Part shown: positions 21,801-34,475 of the stretch, piece by piece | Numbering within the stretch: the first letter of the stretch is position 1 | How the letters are laid out: the number at the start of each line of letters is the position of its first letter | Position numbers and translations under genes: made by a program | NCBI GenBank assembly: GCA_030998225.1 | Contig: JAPYXD010000680.1 | Location: forward strand, 6,510,001-6,574,000 | DNA: 64,000 nt | Origin: Diplolepis rosae | Lineage: Eukaryota > Arthropoda > Insecta > Hymenoptera > Diplolepididae | Direction: 5' to 3' | Notes under the pieces: model-generated | Seen by the model: only the letters and a program-made list of their open reading frames with translations | Told to the model about the DNA's origin: nothing | Databases searched by the model: none

Positions 21801-24800
21801 TGATATTGACTTTTTTCAAGTTTAACCATACTCTATAACTTTTATAATTTTGGTTTTATCGAAAATTATTAAGAGGATAATTGTAAGAGATTTCTGAGCG
21901 CTATCAGAAACCAGTATTGGAATTTTTGATTTTTTAATATATTGAGAATGTAAAAATACGTGTTGAATATTCTCGACTGAACGCAAAAAAATATTTCACG
22001 CAAAAAAATTGTTTAATGTAAATCTTAAGTAGAATTACCCATATATATATGACAAGAATCTAATCTTCCACATATGAACAAATGATCATTGAAATGATGA
22101 AGGTGTTAGCTAACAGATATAGGAAATTCCGAAACACAAGTGCCATTCCATTGGAAGTGGTCTCTCCCTATCGTGAGGGTTGGAGTTGAGCCATACTACG
22201 GATTACAAGGAACAGAGTTGGAGAAGGTGGAATTACATCACAAGGTAATAACAAGGGTGCAATAATGGCGTGCTGTAAACGAAAAGGAGAGGGACCAAGC
22301 GACCAACTATTCGAAGATCCTGGGAAATAGGAAGGAGGCGCAATAACCGAGAATTCGTGCCATTTCCTCTCTCTCTCTCTTTCACCCCTTTTCTGCCAAC
22401 GAAATTACTACTTCCTGCATTTTTTGTTTCTTTTTCGTGCTCTGAGAAAGAATTAAAAATAAAGGTAGTGATTTAAAGTTGAAGTTACAAATTAATCAAA
22501 CTTTTCAAAAAGGTAGATTCAGTTGAAAATAAATTTTGGGTGGTAAATGGAAATTGTTCCTCATAGATTTAAACTAGAAGAGAGACTTGTTTGTGAGGTA
22601 AGAGATAAAGCGGCGTGTCAGCTGCTTGGCAAGAAATCCTATGAGGTAATGTTCTCATTACACGTAGGCCTTAATCTGTGCATTAGAGAGTGATATTTTG
22701 ACGTCTTATATATCACTATAAATAGACGACCTATTTTCCAAAGTGTGATAACCGTCTGTGGCTAAAAACATCGCTTTGAGTCCTGTAATATTTCGAGCAT
22801 GAAGTGATTTCACTGTAAATTAAATAATCCGACATCTTTTTTTCATAATTTTTATTGATACTAATTGCTAACTGACAATTAGTATTTGTTTATTTTCACA
22901 TTTCAGAATTTCCATTTACCACAATAATAAATTTCTTTGACATTATTTACATTCAATCTAATTTCTTTACTTCCCAATTACAATGAAACATTAATTTTTT
23001 GTATTAATTTTCATTTCACATAGTTTTTATTTGTCGAAATTAGTATGTGTCACTCTCTAAATCTGAATTAGGGAAAAGTGAATCACTAATTCACTTTAAT
23101 GAAATTTTTACTAATTATTAGTAATTTTCTACTAATTCAATTAGTAGTTTTATAGTTTTTGAAAAGACATAATTACGCAGGAAAATCCGTGATTTATCTT
23201 TACATTGTAAAGAAATAAATATTCATAAATTATTATATAGTCTGAAAAGTTATTTCCTACTACTTCTTCAACAAATTTTTCTAATATTGCACGCAATATT
23301 GCAATCATCATTTTTGCTATTTGCTCCTGAATTTTTCTCTCTTTTTCTGAAATATGAAGAATCTTTCACACGTGAATTTCTCTTTATACTCTGATTTATA
23401 AATAAAGTGGTATGTATCTCATACCTCGTTCTGAACATTTATTACGCAATACCGTAGAGGGGATTGGCTGGTCAGACGTAATTTACAAACGCACGTCCGG
23501 TCTCGAAGCTCTCCAGAGATCGTAGATCTTTGACTTGAGAGTTACAGAAGTCAAGAGAACTTTTTTTCTGTTATAAGTTGTAGACATTGTTACACTAATA
23601 TAATGATCCTTTCAGTGCGAAAGACCAGTCTAAAAAAATTTCCGTCTCGGTTATACTGCCTTTTAAGATTAAACTCGAAAAAACAAGATATCGGTAAGAG
23701 GATCAAATCAATTTCCTAGTTGAAAACTTTCAAGTAATACTGATAAAGCTGATACCACAAAAAAATGTTCTTGGTATTTATATAACAAAACGGTTTTGTT
23801 GATCAAACGAATTTATTTTGTTGGCGCAACAAAATTAATTTGTTACTCTAATAAAATTATTTCTTGGCCTGGCAAAATATTTTTGAAAATTAAACTAAAT
23901 GAAAGCGCGGAAGAAATATTCCGTGCTTTAATATTTTAAATCGTGATAGTCATTTATTAATTTATTGGATTATGATTAGAGTACAAAAAATAATTTTTCT
24001 ACCAACGGGTCATAAAGTGAATTTTTTGGCTCCCTAAGTAGAAAAAAAATCATGCGCAACACAGGAAAAAGATTTATTTTCCCTAGTTGCAGAATATACT
24101 ATTATGCTACCTTATAAATCTTATATCCATCCAAAAAAGCATTTCGTCAAGCCAAAAGCAATGTAAGCGTTTGATTTTAATAGGTCAGTAACGCTATATT
24201 GAAAACTGATTAAAAAAATCATTTTCTCATTGTAAAATTAGTGGGAATTTCATATTTTCAAGGTCTTATGAATAATAATTTTATATTTATAATAGAATCA
24301 TGACAACTAATTAAAATAATAATTAAATTTTTTTTATGACGGTTCTACACCAATTAAATTTAAAACAAGGCCAAGAGTATTAAAAAATGTAACTACAGAG
24401 CGTCTTTATGATCTTGAACTTACTTTGTAACTTAAAAACAATTCCATAAATTCTCATAAATTTTATGAAGAAACTAAAGTTAAACCTCTGAAGATATGTA
24501 ATAAATACTGTAAAAACGTTCATTATTCTCTCAGAGTCATCAATTATCACAGAGAAGACTTTTTATTGGTATACTAATGATAATGAGTAAGTTTATTAAC
24601 CATAAAAAGAAATGAAAATTGAATATTCAACTAATTGTAAGGAGTTAATTTTAATAGTACTTTTAGAAATAATTTCAATCTTAATTTTTTTCATTCAAAA
24701 AGAATACTAAGGTAAGTTTCCCAGTAGTTTAGATTTTTTTTTAAATTTTTGTACTTGTTTTTAAATTTCTGTACTTATGTCGAATTTTGTGTAGATTTTG

Positions 24801-25204
24801 ACTCGTCTTTCTCGAGGCATCTTATCAGAGAAGAGCAAAAGAGAAAAAAACAAGAACCAGAGAACTACGCCGTAATTGCACTGTATTTATATCAACTTCT
24901 CGATATTTTCAACCAGTAAAGCCTTGCGTACTTACAACCCCCATTTTTTTCCAGAAAAAGACAATACCGGACATAAAGGTACTAAAGGTTTCGTATACTG
25001 TCCACTAAAAAGAATATCATCAGTCCTAGAAACTTTTCTTGACGGCGACTGGGAATAATATCGTTTGATACAGAGTCAAAGAAAGTTTCTAGGACTGCAG
25101 GTATTTATCAGTGAACGGTATATGAACCTTTTAGAAATGTTGCGCCCTATCAAGAAGTCAAGTATAATGCGTGAAATTTTCGCGTATACATATTTTCTCA
25201 CTGT
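21801..25204. other. Long stretch with few recognisable repeats
   Basis: 22100-22480 and 23400-23560 have a more even base mix. A CT microsatellite is at 22366-22380. A degenerate relative of the CTCTAAAT MITE is near 23051-23160, and an AACAAAATTTTGTTG-type palindrome near 23760-23880. A 60-codon frame at 24876-25058 shows no family motif; an inverted pair TCAGTCCTAGAAACTTT/AAAGTTTCTAGGACTG flanks its end. No gene supported. Confidence 0.4.
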
Positions 25205-26816
25205 ACACCTACTTCAGACTTCGAAATATTTTTGAATATATCAAAATACTTCGCGATAATTCAAGATACTACAGAATATTTTGATGTGCCTTAAGATATT
25301 TTAACATACTTCAGGATAATTCATACACTTCAAGATGCTTCACAGATTTTTGATTATTTAATAGGTACTTCATGATATTTCAGAATATTTAATATACGTT
25401 GGGATATTTCATATATTTTAAGATACATCAAGTACTTTAGGATATTGTAAGGTAGATAAGATAAGATACTTTAGAATATTTTGATGTGCTTTAAGATATT
25501 ATTTAGTACTTCAGAATAATTCATACACCTCAAGATACTTAACAGACTTCAGGATATTTGAAAGTACATTATGAGATTTCATGTACTTCAAGATACTTTA
25601 CACACCACTGCATTTTTCAGCATACTTCAGGATATTTAACAGACGTTAAGATATTCCACACATTTAAAAATACTGCAAGTATTTCAGAATATTGCTGAGT
25701 ATTTCAATATATTTTACTTACTTCAGAATATGTTAACGCGTTTTAAAATATTTAACATCCTCGAGATATTTCAAAATACGTCAGAATATTTTGATGTGTT
25801 TCAAGTTATTTTTATATATGTGTATATCAGGATATTCATGCACTTTAAGATACTTCACAGAATTTAGAATTGTTTTGAAAGATACCTCAAGTACTTCGGA
25901 ATATTCAGAGGTATCTCAATATGCTTTTTTGACTTCAGGACATGTCAAGATGTTTTAAAATATTCCAAGGAACTTAAGGGTGTCACAAAATACTTCAGAA
26001 TACTTTGATGTGCTTTAAGATGTTTTTACATACTTCAGGATAATTCATACACTTCAAGATGTTTCACAGACTTTAGAATATTCCATAGGTACTTCATGAT
26101 GCTTCAGGATATTTCATACATTTTAAGATAGATCAAGTACTTCAAGATATTGTTAGGTACTTCAATGTTTTCAAGTGGCATCAGGATATCTTAAGATAAT
26201 TCGGAATATTTTGATGTGTTTCAAGATATTATTTGGTACTTCAGGATAATTCATACACCTCAAGATACTTAACAGACTTTAGTATATTTGAAAGTACTTC
26301 ATGAGATTTCATGTACTTTAAGTTACACTAGCATTTTTCAGAATACTTCAGGATATTTAACATACGTTAAGATATTCCACACATTTAAAAATACTGCAAG
26401 TATTTCAGAATATTGCTGAGTATTTCAATATATTTTATGTACTTCAGAATATGTTAAGGCGTTTTAAAATATTTAACATCTTCGGGATATTTCAAAATAC
26501 GTCAGAATATTTTGATGTGTTTCAAGTTATTTTTATATATGTGTATATCAGGATATTCATGCACTTTAAGATACTTCACAGAATTTAGAATTGTTTTGAA
26601 AGATACCTTAAGTACTTCGGAATATTCCGAGGTATCTCAATATGCTTTTTTGACTTCAGAACATGTCAAGATGTTTTAAAATATTACAAGGAATTTAAGG
26701 GTATTACAAAATACTTTAGAATCTTTTAATGCGCTTCAAGATATTTTTACATACTTCAGGATAATTCATACACTTCAAGATACTTTACACACATCTGCAT
26801 TTTTCAGGATACTTAT
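25205..26816 (+). repeat. Satellite with ~720-bp higher-order units, left block
   Basis: Built from short degenerate words such as ATACTTCAGGATATTT and TTCAAGATACTTCACAGA. These are arranged in higher-order units: TATTTCAGAATATTGCTGAG recurs at about 25681 and 26401, and long neighbouring blocks repeat in the same order. The array is cut at 26816 and resumes at 28262. Confidence 0.85.
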
Positions 26817-28261
26817 ACTTATTTATAGAAACCGGTATAGATTAGACATTCATAATGTGAATACTTTGATAAATCGTTTGATAATAGTTTCCGAATAGTT
26901 TTTCAGACAAATAGCTTAAAAAAATCACCTTAATGTTCGAAATGAACCTATTCCTACAAACAAAGCCCTAATAGCCTCAACCAATCAACTTAGAGCACCA
27001 AAGAACTTATTGTGGTACAGTTAAGTTTGGATACCAAAATAGACTTATAAACTAATTTTTATAAATTTTAAATAATCGTTTAGAAATTGTTTATAAATTG
27101 TTTTTCAGTTCAGACAATTTAAAAAAAAAAAATAACATTAATGCTTTATATCAAGCCCCTTCCATTTAGCTTGTAATTAAAGAATTTATATTTTTTTATA
27201 GACACCGGTATTGATAGGAGTTTTAAAATTTAATGTTGTTATAAATGGTTTAAGAATGTTTTCGAAATAGTTTACATACAAATAACTCAAAAATAAATAT
27301 ATATATATTTCAACATAGTTTTATAATAGTTTAGGAAAAATAGTTTAAAATTTAAATTTAATTTTAATTAAATTTAATTAAATTTTAATTTTAATTTTAG
27401 TTTTTAATTTAAAATTGTTTAAGAATGCCTTTGAAATATTTTTCTGACAAATAGTTCAAAAATATTTATATTCATATTTCAACATAGTTTTCTTAAAATA
27501 GCTTAGGTGAAACAGTTTATATAAATTCCTAATAGCCTCAACCAATTCTGTTTGTGAATTATATTGTTATAAATTGTTCAAGAATGCTTTCAAAATAGTT
27601 TTCAGACAAATAGTTCAATATATATATATACATATTTCAACATAGTTTTATAATAGTTTAGGAAAAATAGTTCAAACAAATGTGAATATTATTCAGTTGT
27701 GTGAATTATATTGTCATAAATTGTTCAAGAATGCTTTGAAAATAGTTTTCAGACAAATAGTTCCAAAATATATATATATATACATATTTCAAGACAGTTT
27801 TAAAATAGTTTAGGAAAAATAGTTCAATCAAATCCCTAATAGCCTCAACTAATTCAGGTTTGCAAATTTATTTGTAAACACCGGTATGTACAAGAAATGC
27901 AAAATGTGAATATTTTATACATAGCTTTTAAATAGTATTAAAATAGTTTCGGAAAAAATTTGTCAAAAGATAGCCTTAATTGTCTATACCAGGCTATCCA
28001 TATTCAGCTTCGCACCAAAGAAGATATACAAACTTTCCTTCTTTTATTTAATATATCAAGTACTCCTTTTGTGCCATATTTTAAGTACTCCAGTAACTCC
28101 GATGAAAATATGTGAAATTAGCGACAGCAACCTTTTCTATATTTTCTAGATTTTAATAAATATCACTCATGAGGGCTCCGATCAAAGCCGAAACGTTTGA
28201 TTAAATTTGACTTAATCATTTTATGGATCCTAAAGCCAATTTTCCAACAACATACCATTCT
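26817..28261 (+). mobile_element. 1.4-kb tandem-repeat element with 3' hammerhead-like motif, inserted in satellite
   Basis: The sequence between the two satellite blocks is unrelated to them. It consists of degenerate direct repeats of roughly 190 bp or multiples. Landmarks are ACACCGGTAT near 26829 (variant), 27202 and 27873, CCTAATAGCCTCAACCAAT near 26966, 27526 and 27836, and TAGTTTAGGAAAAATAGTT. These are followed by a short unique part, a hammerhead-like motif (28162-28201) and the tail TGGATCCTAAAGCCAA. The design is the same as the element ending near 5240, but the repeat units differ. Confidence 0.72.
28162..28201 (+). ncRNA. Hammerhead ribozyme-like motif with mutated core
   Basis: Helix I ATCA (28162-28165) with TGAT (28198-28201); core CTCATGA (28166-28172), where the consensus is CTGATGA; stem II GGCT (28174-28177) with AGCC (28186-28189); GAAA (28190-28193); then CGTT. 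The G to C change at an invariant core position should abolish cleavage, while all stems remain paired. That pattern points to recent loss. Confidence 0.65.
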
Positions 28262-29050
28262 ATACTTCAGAATATTTTGATGTGCTTCAAGTTATTTCGA
28301 TATATGTGTACATCAGGATAATTCATACACCTCAAGATACTTAACAAACATCAGAATATTTGAAAGTACTTCATGAAATTTCATGTACTTTAAGATACAT
28401 TACATACATTAGCATTTTTCAGAATACTTCAGGTTATTTAACATACGTTAAGATATTCCACACATTTAAAAATACTGCAAGTATTTCAGAATATTGCTGA
28501 GTATTTCAATATATTTTATGTACTTCAGAATATGTTAAGGCGTTTTAAAATATTTAACATCTTCGGGATATTTCAAAATACGTCAGAATATTTTGATGTG
28601 CTTCAATTTATTTCGATATATGTGTATATCAGGATATTCATGCACTTCAAGATACTTCACAGACTTCAGAATTTTTTTGGCAGATACCTTAAGTACTTCA
28701 GGATATTCCGAGGTATCTCAATATGCTTTCATAACTTCAGGATATGTCAAGATGTTTTAAAATATTACAAGGAATTTAAGGGTATTACAAAATACTTTAG
28801 AATCTTTTAATGCGCTTCAAGATATTTTTAAATACTTCAGGATAATTCATAGACTTCAAGATTCTTCACAGATTTTTGAATATTTAATATGTACTTCCTG
28901 ATACTTCAGGATATTTAATATACGTTGGGATATTTCTTATATTCAAGATAAATCAAGTACTTTAGGATATTGTAAGGTACTCCATTGTGTTCAAGTGACT
29001 TCAGGATATCTTAAGATACTTTAGAATATTTTAAAGTACATCAAGATTTT
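28262..29050 (+). repeat. Satellite with ~720-bp higher-order units, right block
   Basis: Continuation of 25205-26816. TATTTCAGAATATTGCTGAG recurs at about 28482. The 92-codon open frame at 28532-28810 lies wholly in this satellite and is an artefact of its composition. Confidence 0.82.
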
Positions 29051-29069
29051 TCTTGAAAAATACAATTAT

Positions 29070-29530
29070 TCAATTCTTGGCGACTTTTTTAAAAATGTTA
29101 TAGCGGTTCTCACGGAGTAGCGATTCTTCTCAGAATATCTGAACTTGGAAATTATAGTTGAACTATGATTCAATATCAAAGAAAAAAAATGCATTATACA
29201 AACAAAGAAAATAGTCAATAGTGAACTTTTAGATCTTTTTAAGGTTAACGACTTTAGTTTGTAAAATTTTTTTATATTTTCCATAGTTTGGCGGGAAAAT
29301 GTAATTATTTATTTTTAACAGTAGTTTTTGTGATTCGAAAAAAACTACTTTTCCTATCAAACATTGATCAATGGAAAACTTCTAGATTATTTTAAGCCTA
29401 AAACTTTGCTTTGCTAATAATTTTTAATATTCATCATAGTTTCGCTAAAAAATGCAATTTTTGATTTTATAAATAGCGTTTCCGGTAGATAAAAACAGAA
29501 CCATTGGAAAGAAGATTGGTTGATGAACTC
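29070..29530. repeat. Degenerate ~157-bp tandem repeat (locus 3)
   Basis: Repeats the pattern TATTTTCCATAGTTTGGCGGGAAAATG... and CATCATAGTTTCGCTAAAAAATGC with AT-rich spacers, as at 18880 and 21380. It ends in a module (29600-29680) with CGTTTTTTCTGACTTAG and AAACGTGG, similar to 48980-49012. Confidence 0.5.
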
Positions 29531-30204
29531 GACCTTTCTTTTTGGACCTAAAAAGAGTATGCCGAAGCTCAATCCGATAATTCTTTCTAAAGTTATCGTG
29601 ACAGACACCGTCGTAAAACCCGTTTTTTCTGACTTAGGGGGTCTTAAAACGTGGAGATTTGATGAAAATTCTGATAGTCATTTTTCACATAAAGTCAACC
29701 TGCCAATATCTTCTCATTGATGATAAGAATGTAAAAATCCATAGAGTGCCGTCAAAATGATTTGTCTACTCAGATAAAAATGTACGGATATTTTATTCTC
29801 TGAACATCTAACTACTTTTTTTGCAGATTTCAATCTGATAAATTCACTATCTCGAGGTGCTGAACAGCCACCTGTGAGACTATCTACGGTAATGCTTTCC
29901 GTTCCAGGTAAGCGAAAGCCTGGAATAGAGACATTACACTTTGTGTTTCAGATAAGCAGAGGTAACATGATGTCGAATACGATTTGGACAGAAATCTCTT
30001 CTCTAAGTTTATCGTGTTATATAAATAAAAAAGCAATTCAATGAGGTTCAACCGTCGATAGGAAGCCCTTGAAAAAAGTTTATTAATTACCACTTTAAAA
30101 ACTATTTGAGCTCTTATTCCATACATATTCTAAGAAAAAAATGTTAATTTCATTGGTAAAAAAATTAAAAATGTAAAAAATTATTTTTTAATAACAATTA
30201 CTAT
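29531..30204. other. Unique segment
   Basis: Overlapping short frames on both strands (29414-29720, 29884-30126) show no family features. No other feature seen. Confidence 0.35.
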
Positions 30205-30546
30205 AGGTTAAAGTTTAATGCAGTTTTCTCCAAGCTTACTCTTTAAAAATGATCGGATTTTAAGGATCGATGGCTCATTTTCTCCTTTGAACATTTTTAG
30301 AAAAATCCACGATCTTAGATTTTTTAATCAATCTCTTATTTTCTAACTGCTAATCAGAAATTTTGAGAAATTAGATAAGTTTTATTAAAAAAATAGCTGT
30401 AGTTAGAATATGAGATTAATTAAAAAAAAAAATTAAGACAGTGAAGTCTTTTTAAAATGTTTAAAGAAGAAAGTGAGTCATTATTTGTTAAAATCCGGTC
30501 ATTTTTAAAGAATAAACTTGGAAAAAACTGCATTGAACTTGAACCT
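30205..30546. mobile_element. ~340-bp palindromic MITE
   Basis: Ends AGGTTAAAGTTTAATGCAG and, inverted, AGGTTCAAGTTCAATGCAG. The arms share TTTAAAAATGATCGGATTTT and its inverse. Confidence 0.7.
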
Positions 30547-30712
30547 ACAGTAGTTGGCACTGAAAAAGGACATTTATTATAATTTTAAATTTTTTCCCGG
30601 TAAAGCGAACATTTTTCTCTAATATTATCTATTCAATAACAGAACTAGAATCTTTTAAAGCTGTAATTAATTTGGTTTCGCAAGGGCTTCCTAGCCATGG
30701 CCGAACCTTCTC

Positions 30713-30885
30713 AAGGGCATACAATACTTAGGAAATTAGTTTATCTTATTCATTTTAGATTTCTACATGTTTGTCGTCAAAATTTGGGAACTAGCAGAGA
30801 AGATAAAAACGGACGTAGATAGACTACTTTTGACTTGAAAAATGAAAAAAAGTTCAATTTCAGAAAAATCTATCGGACAAATTTT
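30713..30885. mobile_element. Family F3 hairpin, left-arm fragment
   Basis: Starts AAGGGCATACAATACTTAGG and contains AAAACGGACGTAGATAGACT, both shared with 62494-62905 and 34731-34985. Only about one arm is present. Confidence 0.55.
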
Positions 30886-32085
30886 ACCATTATCAAAACC
30901 AGAAGTTACCGGTTACAAAAATGTACGTAAATAAAACGTTTTATTTTACAAAAATGTGAACGAATCTCAAGAAATCATGCTAATCAGATTTTCATCTCTT
31001 AACCCTACTTTGTAGCTTAAACAATTTTTACACAATGATTATGTAAAAATATTTTTTAAAGTGATAAAATTGAAACCAATTCTAATTTGGATGAATATGT
31101 AATATATTAGATTCTCTCATTAAGTTTTTTGAATCAAAAAGCTAATAAAATTTCAACTAGTCCCAATTTGGATGAATATGGACTACATTGATTCTCTCAT
31201 TACTTTTATTATACATAAAATCTATAGCATGATTATATAACAATACAATACAATTTAAAAACTCAGATTTTCTCGAAAAAAAAAAAAAATAATCAAGATT
31301 TGGAGCTTCAAAAGTGTTTCTAATTTCAAGACGTCCTAAATATTCAAATTAAATAACAAAATAAACACAGAAGTGAACCTGATATTGAAAATTTTTGTAA
31401 GCTATAATTTTCAAACGGACTTCAAAAATAGGTTTTCCACTTGTCAGTCGAATCACCCTAGAAACTGGCATTTAAAATTGAAAATTTAAAACTTGTTTCC
31501 TTGCACACCTGTTTCCAGGATTACACAGTGTACTTTATCGTTCAATATCTCGGGGTCGAAAACTCAGAACTTTGTCGATAACGTAAGTTGGTTTATGCAG
31601 TTTATGTGTTTTTTTTATAAAAGCATGGCAAAGGCTCAATTTACATCCGTGAGAAAAGTGGAAATATCAACTAGGAGTGACAAGAATTGACTCAAATCAC
31701 CAAAGGTAAAAATGTCGGTATTTTAAATACAAATATTTGTTATTATTGGCTCAGAAATGTTAAACTAAGTTATCAGATCGTAAACAAATATTAATTCGTT
31801 ACAAAAGTTTCAAATTTAATATTGATCAGGAAATTAATTTGAATTTTGTCAGCTTAATTGATTTCGAAGACGATATTGATCTTATATTGCGTCAACACTG
31901 TTTACTGAAATACTCAAACGCTTATTATGAAACAATTATAAGCATACATTAAATTTTATATTAGTAACAATATATTCTATTTTCTCTAAAAGCGTATGAA
32001 GACTGAATACTTATTTCTTTGTCGGTGTTGACTTTGCACTGAGTCAAAATTAGAATAGAATTTGTATGTCATTAATGGAATTTCC
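30886..32085. other. AT-rich segment with no recognised feature
   Basis: A short direct repetition of CTAATTTGGATGAATATG occurs near 31082 and 31164. A 65-codon frame at 31493-31690 is not supported. Nothing else seen. Confidence 0.35.
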
Positions 32086-32660
32086 GGATACACTCAGAAA
32101 AAGATTTGGTTGAATCAACACAATTATTGTTGGTTCTACCATAGTATTTTGTTGTTATGCGGACAACAGAATGTTTTCTTGGTCCAAAAAAAAAATTTTT
32201 GTTAGATCAAAGAAAATTATTTCATTGACTCAAACAAATTCTTCGGTTGGTAAAATTAAGTCAACACATCAAAGAAGCGTACATAAAATTATTTTACTTA
32301 TTTTGGATGGCCCGTAACCTCGAAAATGTTTAATATTTTAATCCCCAAACATAGATTCTTATAGACAATTGAAGAGCGCAACTATTTCCCTTATTAAAAA
32401 AAATTAAATCAAATGTTATTTTGAAGAAAAATATTGGATAAAACTGTCTAAATAATTTTATGTGCCCTGACTTGATCTGTTGGACCAATTGGGATGCTTG
32501 GACCAAAAATTTCGTTGACCCAACCAAATATTCTTGTTACTTTAATCAGATTTCAAGTATTCATTAGATTGAGCCAAAAATTTTAGTTAAATTAATAAAA
32601 TACTTTGTGAAATCGACAAAACGATTTTGTTCAATAAACACAATTTTTTTCTAGGTGTAG
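32086..32660. mobile_element. MITE with TACACTCAGAAAAA ends
   Basis: Ends ATACACTCAGAAAAAGATTT and, inverted, CTACACCTAGAAAAAAATTG. The inside holds many AACAAAATTTTGTT-like short palindromes, the same style as 8611-8744, 34480-34700 and 40195-40450. Confidence 0.5.
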
Positions 32661-33507
32661 ATGTGAATAATGAATTACTAAGTAAAGTTAATTATTAATT
32701 TTAAATTTAGTCCCCAACCCTGTGAAACACCTATCAGGTAAAACGTGCGGTATGATCATAACATTAATGTAACAATAAATTTATTAATTAAGTATTCTAG
32801 GATCCAGTTTCGTTTCAGGCCTGCAAGTAAATCGGTTCTACGTGCATAAACATAAGCTTTAATCCAATAATTGATAGATCAATAGTGTGGCAGACTGTTT
32901 TATGGTCACTATACAACGTTGATGATTGCATTAGGCTGATGGGTTTAACTCCAGTGCATGCTTGTCGTTAAGCGAACATTTCAGTAAAGGTAAAGCCTCG
33001 TAAATCCAATTTAATGCCACCAATTTCCATTCAGATCAGTCGTTCATTCGAATAGATTCCATACTCATAAGGACTTCTAATCATATTTTGAATTATAATT
33101 TACCATGAATTCCAATGATACTGAATTTAAACGTTCATTTCATATCCGTGCACATCTTTGAAATTTAATTCGCTAACTAAGGCGACGAAGATAATTAAAG
33201 TCAAAAAAAGATATTTGAATCCTTCATGATCATATTTTTTCAGATCCGAAATAAACTTTTTGAAAATCAGGATATTTTTACTCAGTCTCTGCCCTGAACT
33301 CTTTGTGTCACGTCCCGCGACATATTTAAACGTATTTAATACCTATAGGCTGGGTTTAGTGAAGATCTATGAGAAAATCAATAAAGGGGAAGCAGAAGTA
33401 GGAAGAAGTAAAGGGGCCCTTCTCTTCTAGGAAAATATGACTACGTCACGTGAAACGCTGACTGTCAATTTTTAAAGAAAAAAAAAAAGAAATCTTCGAT
33501 TAAAGTA
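32661..33507. other. Unique segment without supported gene
   Basis: The base mix is slightly more even between 32800 and 33060. No open frame with family motifs and no repeat recognised. Confidence 0.35.
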
Positions 33508-33752
33508 CAGTCGAGACTCGTTTATCGGGAGGACCCCGAATCGAATGGGTCTCGTTTATCGGGACGTGGTAGGGGCTTCCACCTAATAGGGCTTGTTTGA
33601 GGGGAAGCGTTTGGTTGGTCCGTCGAATCAATCGCGGTCACCGCTGTGTCATTGCAATTGGTTGACGCGTCACGTGGCTTTTCAATAGTGGGGATAAGGG
33701 GAACGATCAAGCGCTTCAAGAGACGAGTTTTCCGATAAATGAGTCTCGACTG
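33508..33752. mobile_element. 245-bp pogo-like MITE with TA duplication
   Basis: TA on both sides. Ends CAGTCGAGACTCGTTTATCG and, inverted, CAGTCGAGACTCATTTATCG. The TTTATCG core is shared with the larger pogo-like element at 15144-16032. The minus frame 33522-33908 crosses the element edge and is not a gene. Confidence 0.8.
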
Positions 33753-34475
33753 TAAGTATTTACGTAGTTGTGACGTAACACTCTGTTTGGTGTCAATTCT
33801 TAAATATTTCAAAATATTGTAAAAAGGATGATTTTTCCTGAGAATACTGAAATTGAACGTTCTTTTTGTATCTGTATAGAATTTTGCAATTTTTAAATTT
33901 TGATTCACGAGATTAAGATAAATAAAGATAAATAATTATTATCAAGCGTTACTTTTCCACAGAAAGGTGAACTTTAAAAAGTTTGTACTGAGTTTAAGGT
34001 ATGTGTAATAAAATAAAGTATAGACAATGTAAAATTTAAAATATTATTTAGCAATTACAATAAAATATTTTGTAAAAATTAGATCAAGGGCAACTGAAAT
34101 TGACAAAAAACATTTTAATGCTGCATTATATAATAATAATTTTCGAATTAGGAATAAAATTCTTGAACATTAGGATATTCGTTATTCTCTCTTTTACATT
34201 CTTCATTTAGTGTGAATTTCTGAATTTTATCATATATTGTAATTTATTTTAAGGTTATTTTATTCGTTATGAATCACTATAATATATAAGCATGAAGTAT
34301 ATAGGAAATAATGTCATCTCTAGTTAAGTAACCTTTCTCTAATTATCATATTTGCTACCACGACGTGATTAACAAACTCACATCTACACTTTTTCAAGAG
34401 CACAGTCCATTAAAAACATTATTGGAAAAATTATTTCAGGTTAAGTATATATTGTTGGGTCAAGTATACTTTTCA
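33753..34475. other. AT-rich segment, no feature seen
   Basis: No open frame, repeat or RNA gene recognised. Confidence 0.4.

Noticed and set aside
28532..28810. 92-codon open frame rich in F, I and Y
   Set aside because: It lies wholly in the ATACTTCAGGATATTT satellite; the frame is open because of the repeat composition.
33522..33908. 128-codon minus-strand frame
   Set aside because: It starts in a pogo-like MITE and runs out into AT-rich sequence; the element boundary at 33752 breaks it.
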